DNA of 64,000 nucleotides from Anaerolineaceae bacterium. Lineage in GTDB: Bacteria > Chloroflexota > Anaerolineae > Anaerolineales > Anaerolineaceae. Every line of letters starts with the position of its first letter. Positions within the stretch are counted from its first letter, which is position 1. Location: assembly GCA_017417055.1 (NCBI GenBank), contig JAFPZX010000086.1:44801-108800 (forward strand), read 5' to 3'. Positions 32,297 through 40,784 of this stretch are shown here, piece by piece. Below the pieces are notes generated by a model. That model did no database searches, was not told the origin of the DNA, and saw only the letters and a list, made by a program, of their open reading frames with translations. Both the position numbers and the translations under genes were made by a program.

Positions 32297-32779
32297 ATGA
32301 AAGCGAACAACCCTTCAGCCTACCGCATTGCGCCATGGCGCAAACAAATGCAGAGGATCATCACGATCCTTCTCCTTACCTTTGCCGCTGCCTGTGTTAC
32401 GTTGGTTTACCTTTCCATTTCCGAGAGAATGACGGATATTAATATGCAAATTCAGGCGCTGCAGGAAGAACGAGCTGAATATTCACGAAACATTGCGGCC
32501 CTGACAACAGACGAAGGAATCCTGACCTCATACAAAACCATGCAGGAAAGAGCAGCCCGGGCAGGGTTCACCGAAATCGATTTTGACGACGAAGATCAAT
32601 ACACTTATGTGATTATTGACGGATATACAGGAACCGGTATCAACACAGAAGAACACGTTCAGGAAACCTCCATGACAGAAGTTGTCTCACTCATCAAGCC
32701 GGAATATACCCAATCGCTTCAAGATTGGCTGTACAACAGAATTTCGACAGGAATTGAAAGTTATGAAGTCACAAATTGA
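32297..32779 (+). CDS. ftsL: Cell division protein FtsL-like
   Basis: A small bitopic protein of 160 aa. It has a basic cytoplasmic N-terminus (YRIAPWRKQMQR), one membrane segment (about residues 22-40), then a periplasmic or extracellular coiled coil (ISERMTDINMQIQALQEERAE). FtsL-type proteins join FtsQ and FtsB in the divisome core. Sequence conservation is always low, so the call rests on topology and position between rsmH and ftsI. The tail beyond residue 100 is longer than in most FtsL. GAGGA lies 6 nt before the ATG, and the ftsI start lies 17 nt inside its end. Confidence 0.8.
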   Translation: MKANNPSAYRIAPWRKQMQRIITILLLTFAAACVTLVYLSISERMTDINMQIQALQEERAEYSRNIAALTTDEGILTSYKTMQERAARAGFTEIDFDDEDQYTYVIIDGYTGTGINTEEHVQETSMTEVVSLIKPEYTQSLQDWLYNRISTGIESYEVTN

Positions 32780-34601
32780 ACCTCGTTTTCGTTTTCTGGT
32801 GATAGCGTTCAGTGTCCTGTCGTTCGTCATGATAGCACGTATCTGTATGCTGATGCTGGACGAAGCCGCGATTCAAATGAAGGCGGAAACTGAGGAAGAT
32901 TATGAGTATATGACCGTAGAAGTCAGCTCCGAAAGAGGAAATATTTATGACCGGCAGGGTTATTTGCTTGCCGGGAATACAGTTACTTATACAATCGCCC
33001 TGAATCTGCAGGCATCCAACGGACATGCCCAGTTTATCGCAGACAATATCTCCAACATTTTCGGTCTGGACCCGGAAACCGTAAAAAAGGCAGCCGACTA
33101 TCCCTTTGTACCGGGACTGAACGTGGAATATACACTGATGAATGACGCGACCAAAGACCAGCTCGCTGCTTTTCAGGAAAAAAAGAACAGCCTGCCGAGA
33201 GAATATCTGAACAAAAACGACCGTCCGGAAGATTTGGACGCGGTCATCGCCTATCCGAACATCCACCGCTACTACCCCAATGACAACCTCGCTTATAATA
33301 TTATCGGATTTTTCCCTTACAGGAACCCCGCCAACGGAGCCGCGTATGGAATTGAGCAGTATTATGATGATATTCTGTCGGCAAAAACGATTTCGCACCG
33401 CTTTTCGCTGGATCCAAACGTTCCCGACCGGATTCCCGACCTCCCCAACGGCGCATCCGTAGTCCTGACAATTGACAGAAAAATACAAGAGATTTGTGAA
33501 GACCACATAAGACAGACTCTGGAAAGTACAGAGGCAAAAAGTGTTACTGTCATTGTAGAAAATCCCAAAACCGGTGAAATTCTCGCCATGGCATCCAGTC
33601 CGAGCATTGACCTCAACAAATACTGGGAATCCGGCGAAGTTTACACGAGAGACAACAAGTTCAACCCGGCTGTAATGCAGCCATATGAACCGGGTTCTGT
33701 GTTTAAAGTTCTGACAATGGCAATTGCGATTGATGCAGGCGTTGTGAAACCATCGACTATTTATAACGATACCGGTGTTTATACCGTCATGGGAACAGAC
33801 ATTATGAACTGGAATAAAAGCGCCTGGGGGCCTCAAACCATGGTCGGGTGCATGCAGCACTCACTGAACACGTGTATGGCTTATATTACAGATCTGGTAG
33901 GGGCCGAGAAGTTTTATGAATATCTCGATAAATTCAGAATTGGGAAGCCAACCAATATTGAACTGGCAGGAGAAGATTATTATCCATTAATCAAACCGGG
34001 CAGCTCCTTATGGACGCAAATCAGTCTCTCAACGAATTCTTTTGGTCAAGGGCTGATGGCAACGCCGATCCAGATGATCAGTGCTATATCAGCTATAGCG
34101 AATAACGGTGTGATCATGCAGCCGCATATTGTCCGGGAAATCCGCTATAACGGGCAGGTACAAAAAATCGTTCCGACAGAAATCGGCAGACCTGTCAGTG
34201 CTGAGACTGCCCGAACAGTAACAGATATGCTTGCGACCTCAATTTCAATTGAAGTTGAAGACCTACTCACGGAAGAATTACTTGAGAAAATAAAGTTTGC
34301 CGGGAAAACCGGAACCGGTGAAATCGCTATCGAAGGTTTAGGGTATGTTTCAGAAACGGCAAATGCATCTTTTGTAGGATGGGGACCGGTAGATAATCCT
34401 CAATTTATCGCCTATGTATGGGTACAGGAACCAAGAAAAGGCAGTATTTGGGGATCTCAGGTTTCAGCACCGCTTTTTTCTGATATTATTCTGGATATTT
34501 ATCCTTACTTACGTCTTCCGGATGACCGAACACGGCAATGTTTATACACAAATGTCTGCCCGACGGAAGAACCGGAAGATGACTATTATTATTACTGGTA
34601 A
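32763..34601 (+). CDS. ftsI: Division-specific transpeptidase FtsI (PBP3-like)
   Basis: A class B penicillin-binding protein of 612 aa that cross-links septal peptidoglycan outside the membrane. One membrane anchor (residues 10-30), the pedestal motif SSERGNIYDRQGYLLAGN, and the catalytic motifs S312-V-F-K315, S367-L-N369 and K515-T-G517 are present. There is no PASTA domain. The ATG at 32763 is chosen over upstream in-frame starts because it opens with the usual short cytoplasmic peptide and overlaps ftsL by only 17 nt. The tail is acidic and Tyr-rich (EEPEDDYYYYW). It is followed by murF; murE is missing here. Confidence 0.93.
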   Translation: MKSQIEPRFRFLVIAFSVLSFVMIARICMLMLDEAAIQMKAETEEDYEYMTVEVSSERGNIYDRQGYLLAGNTVTYTIALNLQASNGHAQFIADNISNIFGLDPETVKKAADYPFVPGLNVEYTLMNDATKDQLAAFQEKKNSLPREYLNKNDRPEDLDAVIAYPNIHRYYPNDNLAYNIIGFFPYRNPANGAAYGIEQYYDDILSAKTISHRFSLDPNVPDRIPDLPNGASVVLTIDRKIQEICEDHIRQTLESTEAKSVTVIVENPKTGEILAMASSPSIDLNKYWESGEVYTRDNKFNPAVMQPYEPGSVFKVLTMAIAIDAGVVKPSTIYNDTGVYTVMGTDIMNWNKSAWGPQTMVGCMQHSLNTCMAYITDLVGAEKFYEYLDKFRIGKPTNIELAGEDYYPLIKPGSSLWTQISLSTNSFGQGLMATPIQMISAISAIANNGVIMQPHIVREIRYNGQVQKIVPTEIGRPVSAETARTVTDMLATSISIEVEDLLTEELLEKIKFAGKTGTGEIAIEGLGYVSETANASFVGWGPVDNPQFIAYVWVQEPRKGSIWGSQVSAPLFSDIILDIYPYLRLPDDRTRQCLYTNVCPTEEPEDDYYYYW

Positions 34602-34622
34602 ACGTGCCGGAAAGGAAATCAA

Positions 34623-36056
34623 ATGTTCACACTAAACGAAATCACCCGGGCATTTACCGGAAAAAATCTCTTTGAATCAGATCAGCTCTTCACAGAAGCT
34701 GTGGTCGATTCCCGTCTCTCTGCTGCCGGCACGCTTTTCATCGCCATACCGGGAGAGAATACAGACGGCCATAAATTTGTTTCATCCGCGTTTGCAAACG
34801 GAGCCCGTGCAGCGCTGATTCAGGAAGAGATAGAGGGAGACTATATTTTTGTTGATCTGCGGGAAGGACCCGCGGCGGATACAATCAAATCCGGCACAAC
34901 AAACGTTGAAAAGCCTGTCTGCATCCGTGTAGAAAACACAATCGCAGCCCTGCAAAAGATTGCCGCTTTCCATCGTACGCAGCTGCCAAAGATGGAAGTG
35001 ACCGGAATTACAGGATCTGTCGGGAAAACGACGACAAAAGAACTGATGTACGATGTTATTTCCGATCATTACCGAACCCTGAAAACCCTTGGCAACAAAA
35101 ACAATGAAATCGGACTCCCGATGACGCTGCTCCGCGCCGACGAAAACACGGAACAGGCAATTCTGGAAATGGGGTTTTATGTTCCCGGAGAAATTGATCA
35201 GCTATGCCAAATCGCGAAACCGTCCGTCGGCATTATCACCAACGTCGGCATGGTTCATGCCTCCAGGGCCGGCTCCATGGAAGTAATCGCTCAGGGAAAA
35301 AGCGAACTGATCCGGGCATTACCGGATGACGGAACAGCTATATTGAATTATGACGACCCGTATGTCCGTCCCATGGCTGATCTGACAAAAGCGAACATAT
35401 TTTATTATGGAACAGACCCGGCTGCTGATCTTTACGCCATCGACATCAACAGCAAAGGACTGGAAGGCATTGACTTCACGCTCATTCACAAAGGGCAAAA
35501 ACACCCCATCCATCTGCCATGGATCGGCCGCCAGTCAGTGATGACCGCTTTACGCGGAACAGCCTTCGGGCTGGTAAAAGGCCTTTCCTGGGACGAGATC
35601 ACAGAACGTCTCCGCGGCAGTCACAATCAACTTCGTCTGCGCCTTACACGGACATTTTCCGGAAGTATGCTGATCGACGATTCCTACAATGCCTCACCAG
35701 AATCAACTGCCGCGGCACTAAGCCTTTTGAGTGAAGTAAACGGCAGGAAAACCGCAGTTCTCGGGGACATGAAAGAATTGGGACAATATGAACAAAAAGG
35801 CCACCGTATGATCGGCGAAAAGGCAGCTCAGATTTGCGACAAACTGATTGCGGTTGGTCCGGCCATGAAAATAACAGTTGACACGGCGATAGAAAATGGT
35901 ATGAATCCCGAATCGATCCAATGGTTTGCCACATCAGCCGAAGCCGCTGACTACCTGATAAACCATCCCTCGTCAAAAGATGAAGTATTGTTGGTGAAAG
36001 GTTCACTCAGTATGAATATGGCCCATGTTGTCAGCAAACTGGAGGAAAAGAAATGA
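34623..36056 (+). CDS. murF: UDP-MurNAc-tripeptide:D-Ala-D-Ala ligase
   Basis: Adds D-Ala-D-Ala to the UDP-MurNAc-peptide in the cytoplasm. The Mur ligase P-loop GITGSVGKTTT is at residues 128-138. The MurF-type NKNNEIGLPMTLL, IDDSYNASPES, VLGDMKELG and the terminal LVKGSLSMNM distinguish it from MurE. The length is 477 aa. The end overlaps mraY by 4 nt. As this is clearly MurF and no second ligase lies between ftsI and it, murE must be elsewhere in the genome or replaced. Confidence 0.95.
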   Translation: MFTLNEITRAFTGKNLFESDQLFTEAVVDSRLSAAGTLFIAIPGENTDGHKFVSSAFANGARAALIQEEIEGDYIFVDLREGPAADTIKSGTTNVEKPVCIRVENTIAALQKIAAFHRTQLPKMEVTGITGSVGKTTTKELMYDVISDHYRTLKTLGNKNNEIGLPMTLLRADENTEQAILEMGFYVPGEIDQLCQIAKPSVGIITNVGMVHASRAGSMEVIAQGKSELIRALPDDGTAILNYDDPYVRPMADLTKANIFYYGTDPAADLYAIDINSKGLEGIDFTLIHKGQKHPIHLPWIGRQSVMTALRGTAFGLVKGLSWDEITERLRGSHNQLRLRLTRTFSGSMLIDDSYNASPESTAAALSLLSEVNGRKTAVLGDMKELGQYEQKGHRMIGEKAAQICDKLIAVGPAMKITVDTAIENGMNPESIQWFATSAEAADYLINHPSSKDEVLLVKGSLSMNMAHVVSKLEEKK

Positions 36057-37045
36057 ACGGGACTACCACAACACTCGCAATAGCCGGTCTCAGTTTTTTG
36101 CTGACACTCATTTGGGGCCAGCCCTTCCTTTATCTGCTGCGCAGGCTCAAAATCGGGAAACTCATCCGCGCGGAAGGGCCCGCGGTACAGTTTACGAAAA
36201 TGGGAACCCCGACGATGGGTGGGTTCCTGTTTATCTTTCCCACCGTCCTTATCAACCTGCTGCTCAACGCGGCAAACATGTTTGGGGTTGTCCTGATCGG
36301 ACAGTCCTATATTATCCCGATGATGGCGCTGGTGTTATTTTCCATTGTCGGTGCCATTGATGACTGGGAAGGAATCCGCGGAGCCAGACGGGGAATCGGC
36401 ATGAGCGCAAAGATGAAAATGCTGCTGCAGATTATCCTGAGCGTGTTTTTTGCCTATGTGATCAAAAACTATCTGCACATCTCGGAATTGATATGGCCCA
36501 TGTCCGACATTCCGATCGATGTTGGTTTCATGTTTTATCCCATCGCGATTTTCCTGATCGTGGCAACCTCCAACGCAGTCAACCTGACCGACGGAATGGA
36601 CGGTTTGGCAGGGCTGATTTGTGCAACCGCATTTGCAGCCTATGGGATTATCGCTTTAGCAGAAGGTCAGATTTATCTGAGCCGATTCTGCTTTATTCTG
36701 GTTGGGTCTCTGTTTGGTTTTCTGTGGTTTAACGTCAATCCCGCGATGATGTTCATGGGCGATGCAGGCTCCTTGTCATTAGGCGCGACACTGGCTGTTG
36801 TTGCATTGATCTCACGCCATTGGCTGGTTCTTCCGCTGATTGCCATCATCCCATTGAGTGAAACAATTTCCGTGATCCTGCAGGTAGGGTATTTCAAATT
36901 AACACACGGCAAACGCCTGTTCAAAGTAGCGCCGATCCATCATCATTTTCAGGAAATCGGCTGGTCTGAAATGCAGGTAGTTCAGCGATTCTGGCTGATC
37001 AGCCTGCTGTTTGCCATGCTTGGTGTCGGATTAGCGAATTTGTAG
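36053..37045 (+). CDS. mraY: Phospho-N-acetylmuramoyl-pentapeptide transferase
   Basis: Makes lipid I by moving phospho-MurNAc-pentapeptide to undecaprenyl phosphate. It is an integral membrane enzyme with about ten membrane segments in 330 aa. Diagnostic loops are GTPTMGGFLF (residues 52-61), DDWEGIRGARRGIGM, NLTDGMDGLAGL, FMGDAGSLSLG and VAPIHHHFQEIG. The ATG at 36053 overlaps the murF stop (ATGA). A short gap of 13 nt leads to murD. Confidence 0.96.
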   Translation: MNGTTTTLAIAGLSFLLTLIWGQPFLYLLRRLKIGKLIRAEGPAVQFTKMGTPTMGGFLFIFPTVLINLLLNAANMFGVVLIGQSYIIPMMALVLFSIVGAIDDWEGIRGARRGIGMSAKMKMLLQIILSVFFAYVIKNYLHISELIWPMSDIPIDVGFMFYPIAIFLIVATSNAVNLTDGMDGLAGLICATAFAAYGIIALAEGQIYLSRFCFILVGSLFGFLWFNVNPAMMFMGDAGSLSLGATLAVVALISRHWLVLPLIAIIPLSETISVILQVGYFKLTHGKRLFKVAPIHHHFQEIGWSEMQVVQRFWLISLLFAMLGVGLANL

Positions 37046-37058
37046 GAGAGCAGCCATT

Positions 37059-38441
37059 ATGATTGATTTCGAAAACAAAACAGCCGTTGTACTCGGTGCC
37101 GCCCGGCAGGGTCTGGCATTAGCCAAATATGCCGCACATCACGGAGCAAAAGTGATCATAACCGACAAACGGCCTTTTGACCAATTAGCCGCAGCAAGAG
37201 AATCCGCCGCAGATATTTCTCCTGAATGGGTCTGCGGAGACCATCCGCTTTCCCTGCTGGACCGGGCAGATGTCCTGCTGGTGACTGCCGGTGCAGATCT
37301 GCGCATACCTTTCCTGCAGGAGGCGATGAAACGGAACATTCCAATCTGGAACGACGCGGCAATTTTCCTGCATGAGGTAAAGAATCCGATCATCGCCATC
37401 ACCGGTTCCTCCGGAAAAACGACCACGACCACACTCGTCGGACGTATGGCAGAAGCGGCAGCAAAACCCGGACAGAAAGTATGGGTTGGCGGTAATATCG
37501 GCTTTGCCCTGATGTCATTTATCGATGACATTCAGCCGGATGATATTGTTGTTCTGGAACTCTCCAGTTTCCAGCTCGAACTGGTGAAAAACAGCCCGCA
37601 CGTGGGGGCAATTCTCAACATTACACCGAACCATCTCGACCGGCATGAGACGATGGAAAATTACACAGCAGCCAAGGTGAATATTCTCCGCTATCAGGGA
37701 GCACAGGATACAGCCGTTTTATTCCGCGAAAATGAACTGGCCTGGGAACAGCGCCATTTGATCCGCGGTGATCTTGTCAGCTTCGGATTTGAGGAACCTG
37801 ACAAAGCAGAAGAAAGAGCCGTATATTTGAAAGATGACCGAATCATTTACCGGGAACATGGCAAAGACCAGGAGATCATGAACACGAGTCTGATCCGTCT
37901 GCGCGGAAGGCATAACGTGTGCAACGTGATGGCAGCCTGTGCCATTGCCGCGGCAGCCGGTTTTCCGGTTGAGGCTCAACGGGCAGGCGTTGACGGATTC
38001 AACGGTGTACCGCACCGTCTTCAATGGGTTCGAACCTATCACGGAGCGAATTGGTACAATGACTCAATTGCCACCGCACCGGAACGAACCATGGCCGCGC
38101 TGCACAGCTTTCATGAGCCAATGGTTCTGCTGCTGGGCGGCAGAGACAAAAAACTGCCCTGGGAAGACCTTGCCGCGGAACTGCAGAAAAAAGCACATTG
38201 TGTTGTGCTGTTCGGAGAAGCAGCCGGATTAATTGAATCCGCACTGGAAAAAGCCAAAACACCGGATGGTCCGGAGGTGATCCGCTGCGATTTACTGGAA
38301 GACGCAGTCAAAGCCGCCGCTGAAAAATGCAGAGAAGGGGATGTCGTTCTCCTTTCTCCAGGCGGTACCAGCTATGACGCGTTTGTTAATTTTGAAGAAA
38401 GGGGCGACAGGTTTACAGAATGGGTGAAAGCACTGGAATAA
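37059..38441 (+). CDS. murD: UDP-MurNAc-L-alanine:D-glutamate ligase
   Basis: Adds D-glutamate to UDP-MurNAc-L-alanine. It has an N-terminal Rossmann part (VVLGAARQGLALAKYAA), the P-loop TGSSGKTTT (115-123), LELSSFQLE, NITPNHLDRH, the region WYNDSIATAPERTMAAL and a C-terminal LLLGGRDK. The length is 460 aa. AGGAG lies upstream of the ATG. The ftsW gene starts within or just after its end. Confidence 0.95.
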   Translation: MIDFENKTAVVLGAARQGLALAKYAAHHGAKVIITDKRPFDQLAAARESAADISPEWVCGDHPLSLLDRADVLLVTAGADLRIPFLQEAMKRNIPIWNDAAIFLHEVKNPIIAITGSSGKTTTTTLVGRMAEAAAKPGQKVWVGGNIGFALMSFIDDIQPDDIVVLELSSFQLELVKNSPHVGAILNITPNHLDRHETMENYTAAKVNILRYQGAQDTAVLFRENELAWEQRHLIRGDLVSFGFEEPDKAEERAVYLKDDRIIYREHGKDQEIMNTSLIRLRGRHNVCNVMAACAIAAAAGFPVEAQRAGVDGFNGVPHRLQWVRTYHGANWYNDSIATAPERTMAALHSFHEPMVLLLGGRDKKLPWEDLAAELQKKAHCVVLFGEAAGLIESALEKAKTPDGPEVIRCDLLEDAVKAAAEKCREGDVVLLSPGGTSYDAFVNFEERGDRFTEWVKALE

Positions 38442-38452
38442 TCGGAAAAAGA

Positions 38453-39673
38453 ATGAAAGGCGTCCGCGTTTCGACGCAGCTGCTGATCGATGTTCCGCTC
38501 GTGATCTCCATCGTCTTGCTGCTGGTGTTTGGATTGCTGATGCTTTATTCCGCAAGCTGGAAATATTCACTGGAAGCATATGACTCAGGAACATATATCC
38601 TGTTCCGTCAGATGCGCTGGGTACTGCTCGGTATTGTGGTATTGACCGCAGCTGCTATGCTTGATTATCACAAGCTGCAATACATCACACAATGGATCAT
38701 GCTGGCGACCCTCGGAATTCTGGTAATCCTGCTTGTAGATGTGAGGAACATCGGATCTCAAACCGGTTACACCCGAACGCTGACAAATACCGGTTCCATT
38801 CAGCCTTCGGAAGTCGCGAAAGTGGCGGTTATTTTATATCTGGCCTCTTTTTTGAGCAGTCACCGGGAAAACCTGAATTCATTCGCCAAAGGTACCTTTC
38901 CCGCCTTGATTGTCATCGGTCTGCCGACACTTCTGGTTTTTATGCAGCCAGACATCAGTGCGGCGCTGACGATTGCGGTCCTGGGCGGCGTTATGCTGTT
39001 CATCTCCGGCGGTAACATGAAACACATCGGCATTATCATTTTCCTGCTGCTCATTTTCGCAGCCGGCGGTTATTTATTTTTCGATAAAGTCGGTACCCGT
39101 CTGGAAGAGTATTTCGCGGGTCTGGTCAACCCGACCGGCGCATCTTATCACATCCGCAGAGCATATAATGCCATTATCAACGGCGGCATTTTCGGTGTCG
39201 GAATCGGGAAAGGCAAATCGAAGCTGACCGGACTTCCCTTTGCCTGGACTGACAGTATTTTTGCGGTCATTCTGGAAGAAACAGGCCTGGTTGGCGGAAT
39301 TTTTGTGATTGGCCTATATACCTGCATTTTATGGCGCGGGTATGAAATTTTCAAAAAAGCGCCGGACATTTTCGGAAAAACACTTTCCGCCGGGATCACA
39401 TTATGGGTCTTTATGGAAGCGGCGCTGAACATCTGCGTTATGCTCAACATCATGCCTTTCGCGGGAAACGCCCTGCCGCTCATCAGTCTGGGCGGAACCA
39501 GCATGCTCTGTACCATGGGATGTCTTGGCATTCTGCTGAATATTTCCCGGGTTTCGGCTATTGAAAATGCAAAGAAAGGGAGGAACGAACCTGATGCGAT
39601 TATTAATATGCGCGGGGGGAACTGGGGGTGGCGTGTATCCCGCTCTGGCAGTTCTTCAGGCAGAAACGAATAA
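38453..39673 (+). CDS. ftsW: Lipid II polymerase / division protein FtsW
   Basis: A SEDS-family septal glycosyltransferase. Ten membrane segments are expected and seen. Conserved pieces are LLMLYSASW, FRQMRWVLLG, NTGSIQPSEVAKVA, LVFMQPDISAAL, GVGIGKGKSKLTGLPFAWTD and ISLGGTSML. The ATG at 38453 (406 aa) is just after the murD stop; an ATG at 38420 would add 11 residues and overlap murD by 22 nt, and neither has a strong ribosome binding site. The last 26 codons overlap murG, giving a Gly/Arg/Ser-rich tail in a second frame (GGNWGWRVSRSGSSSGRNE), an unusually long overlap. Confidence 0.93.
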   Translation: MKGVRVSTQLLIDVPLVISIVLLLVFGLLMLYSASWKYSLEAYDSGTYILFRQMRWVLLGIVVLTAAAMLDYHKLQYITQWIMLATLGILVILLVDVRNIGSQTGYTRTLTNTGSIQPSEVAKVAVILYLASFLSSHRENLNSFAKGTFPALIVIGLPTLLVFMQPDISAALTIAVLGGVMLFISGGNMKHIGIIIFLLLIFAAGGYLFFDKVGTRLEEYFAGLVNPTGASYHIRRAYNAIINGGIFGVGIGKGKSKLTGLPFAWTDSIFAVILEETGLVGGIFVIGLYTCILWRGYEIFKKAPDIFGKTLSAGITLWVFMEAALNICVMLNIMPFAGNALPLISLGGTSMLCTMGCLGILLNISRVSAIENAKKGRNEPDAIINMRGGNWGWRVSRSGSSSGRNE

Positions 39674-40679
39674 CGATATTGAAGTGCTCTGGGTCGGTTC
39701 CGATGACGGGATTGAAGCAGATCTGGTAAAACGCGCGGGGATCAAATACCGCGGAATTTCCGCTGCCGGTCTGCACGGCGTCAACGTGCTCACCCTCCCG
39801 AAACGAATCGCTAAGCTTGCCAAAGGGTATTTTTCCGCCAAAGCAATCATCCGGGAATTTGCTCCGGACGTGATGTTCTTTACCGGAGGCTATGTCGGTT
39901 TTCCGGTGGCAATGGCAGGAAAGAATATACCATCTGTTTTGTTTGTCCCGGATATTGAACCGGGTATGGCACTGGAACAGCTCAGTAAAAACGCGGATAT
40001 CATTACCGTGGTATGTGAAGATTCTGTTAAGAATTTCAAAGACAAAGGTAAAATCAGGATCACGGGATATCCCACCCGCAAAGACATACAGCGATGGGAC
40101 AGGACTGAGGCACTGAAGGTTTTCGGACTGAATGAAAATGAACCGGTATTGTTTGTCTTTGGCGGTTCAAAAGGCGCCCGCTCCATCAATCAGGCGCTGC
40201 AAAAAAACCTTTCCGAAATGCTCAGACGCTGTCAGATCATTCATATCACCGGGAGTACTGACTGGGAAGATATGAACGCATTTTATAAAGCTCTTCCGGA
40301 AGAAGATAAGAAAAAATATAAGATTTTTCCATATCTCCATGAGGAAATGGGAGCCGCTTTTTCAGCAGCGGATCTGATTATCTCCCGTGCGGGTGCTTCG
40401 ACATTAGGAGAATTTCCGCTCTTCGGCGTACCGGCGATTCTCGTCCCTTATCCTTATGCCTGGCGGTATCAAAAGACTAACGCGGATTATCTGGTATCCC
40501 AGAATGCCGCGCTGATGGTAAAAGATGAAGATTTGCCGACACAGATGGTTCCTGTTGTCACAGACCTTCTGGACCATCCGGAAAAACTGGCTTCGATGAA
40601 AGCCGCGATGAAAAGTCTGGCAAAACCGGATGCGGCAAAACAAATTCTGGAAATAATTCAAACAGCGGCGATAAAATAA
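39594..40679 (+). CDS. murG: UDP-GlcNAc:lipid I N-acetylglucosaminyltransferase
   Basis: Converts lipid I to lipid II on the inner membrane face. It is a GT-B fold of 361 aa. The N-terminal glycine-rich loop reads GGTGGGVYPALAV; most MurG proteins have His at the place of G13. The second loop VFGGSKGARSINQ, HITG and the donor-binding ISRAGASTLGE are intact. The ATG at 39594 is chosen because GGGAGG lies 11-17 nt upstream and the protein begins with the expected beta strand. It therefore overlaps ftsW by 80 nt. Confidence 0.93.
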   Translation: MRLLICAGGTGGGVYPALAVLQAETNNDIEVLWVGSDDGIEADLVKRAGIKYRGISAAGLHGVNVLTLPKRIAKLAKGYFSAKAIIREFAPDVMFFTGGYVGFPVAMAGKNIPSVLFVPDIEPGMALEQLSKNADIITVVCEDSVKNFKDKGKIRITGYPTRKDIQRWDRTEALKVFGLNENEPVLFVFGGSKGARSINQALQKNLSEMLRRCQIIHITGSTDWEDMNAFYKALPEEDKKKYKIFPYLHEEMGAAFSAADLIISRAGASTLGEFPLFGVPAILVPYPYAWRYQKTNADYLVSQNAALMVKDEDLPTQMVPVVTDLLDHPEKLASMKAAMKSLAKPDAAKQILEIIQTAAIK

Positions 40680-40708
40680 ATATTGAGGCCTTCATCAAGG
40701 GAATTTCC

Positions 40709-40736
40709 GGGGACTGTCCTTTATGGGACTTTCCCC
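40709..40736. repeat. Family C repeat between murG and murC
   Basis: GGGGACTGTCC and GGGACTTTCCCC separated by TTTAT, the same layout as at 20722. It is the only sizeable gap inside the mur part of the dcw cluster. Confidence 0.65.
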
Positions 40737-40784
40737 ATTCCTGCAGACTAAAATCAGATTAGATGGGAAATATTGGGGTTACGG

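Noticed and set aside
34623-36056. murE instead of murF
   Set aside because: NKNNEIGLPMTLL, VLGDMKELG and LVKGSLSMNM are MurF-type; the MurE diamino-acid motif DNPR is not seen.
38020-38045. GGGTTCGAACC as a tRNA T-loop
   Set aside because: It lies inside the conserved murD coding region and no acceptor or anticodon stem surrounds it.
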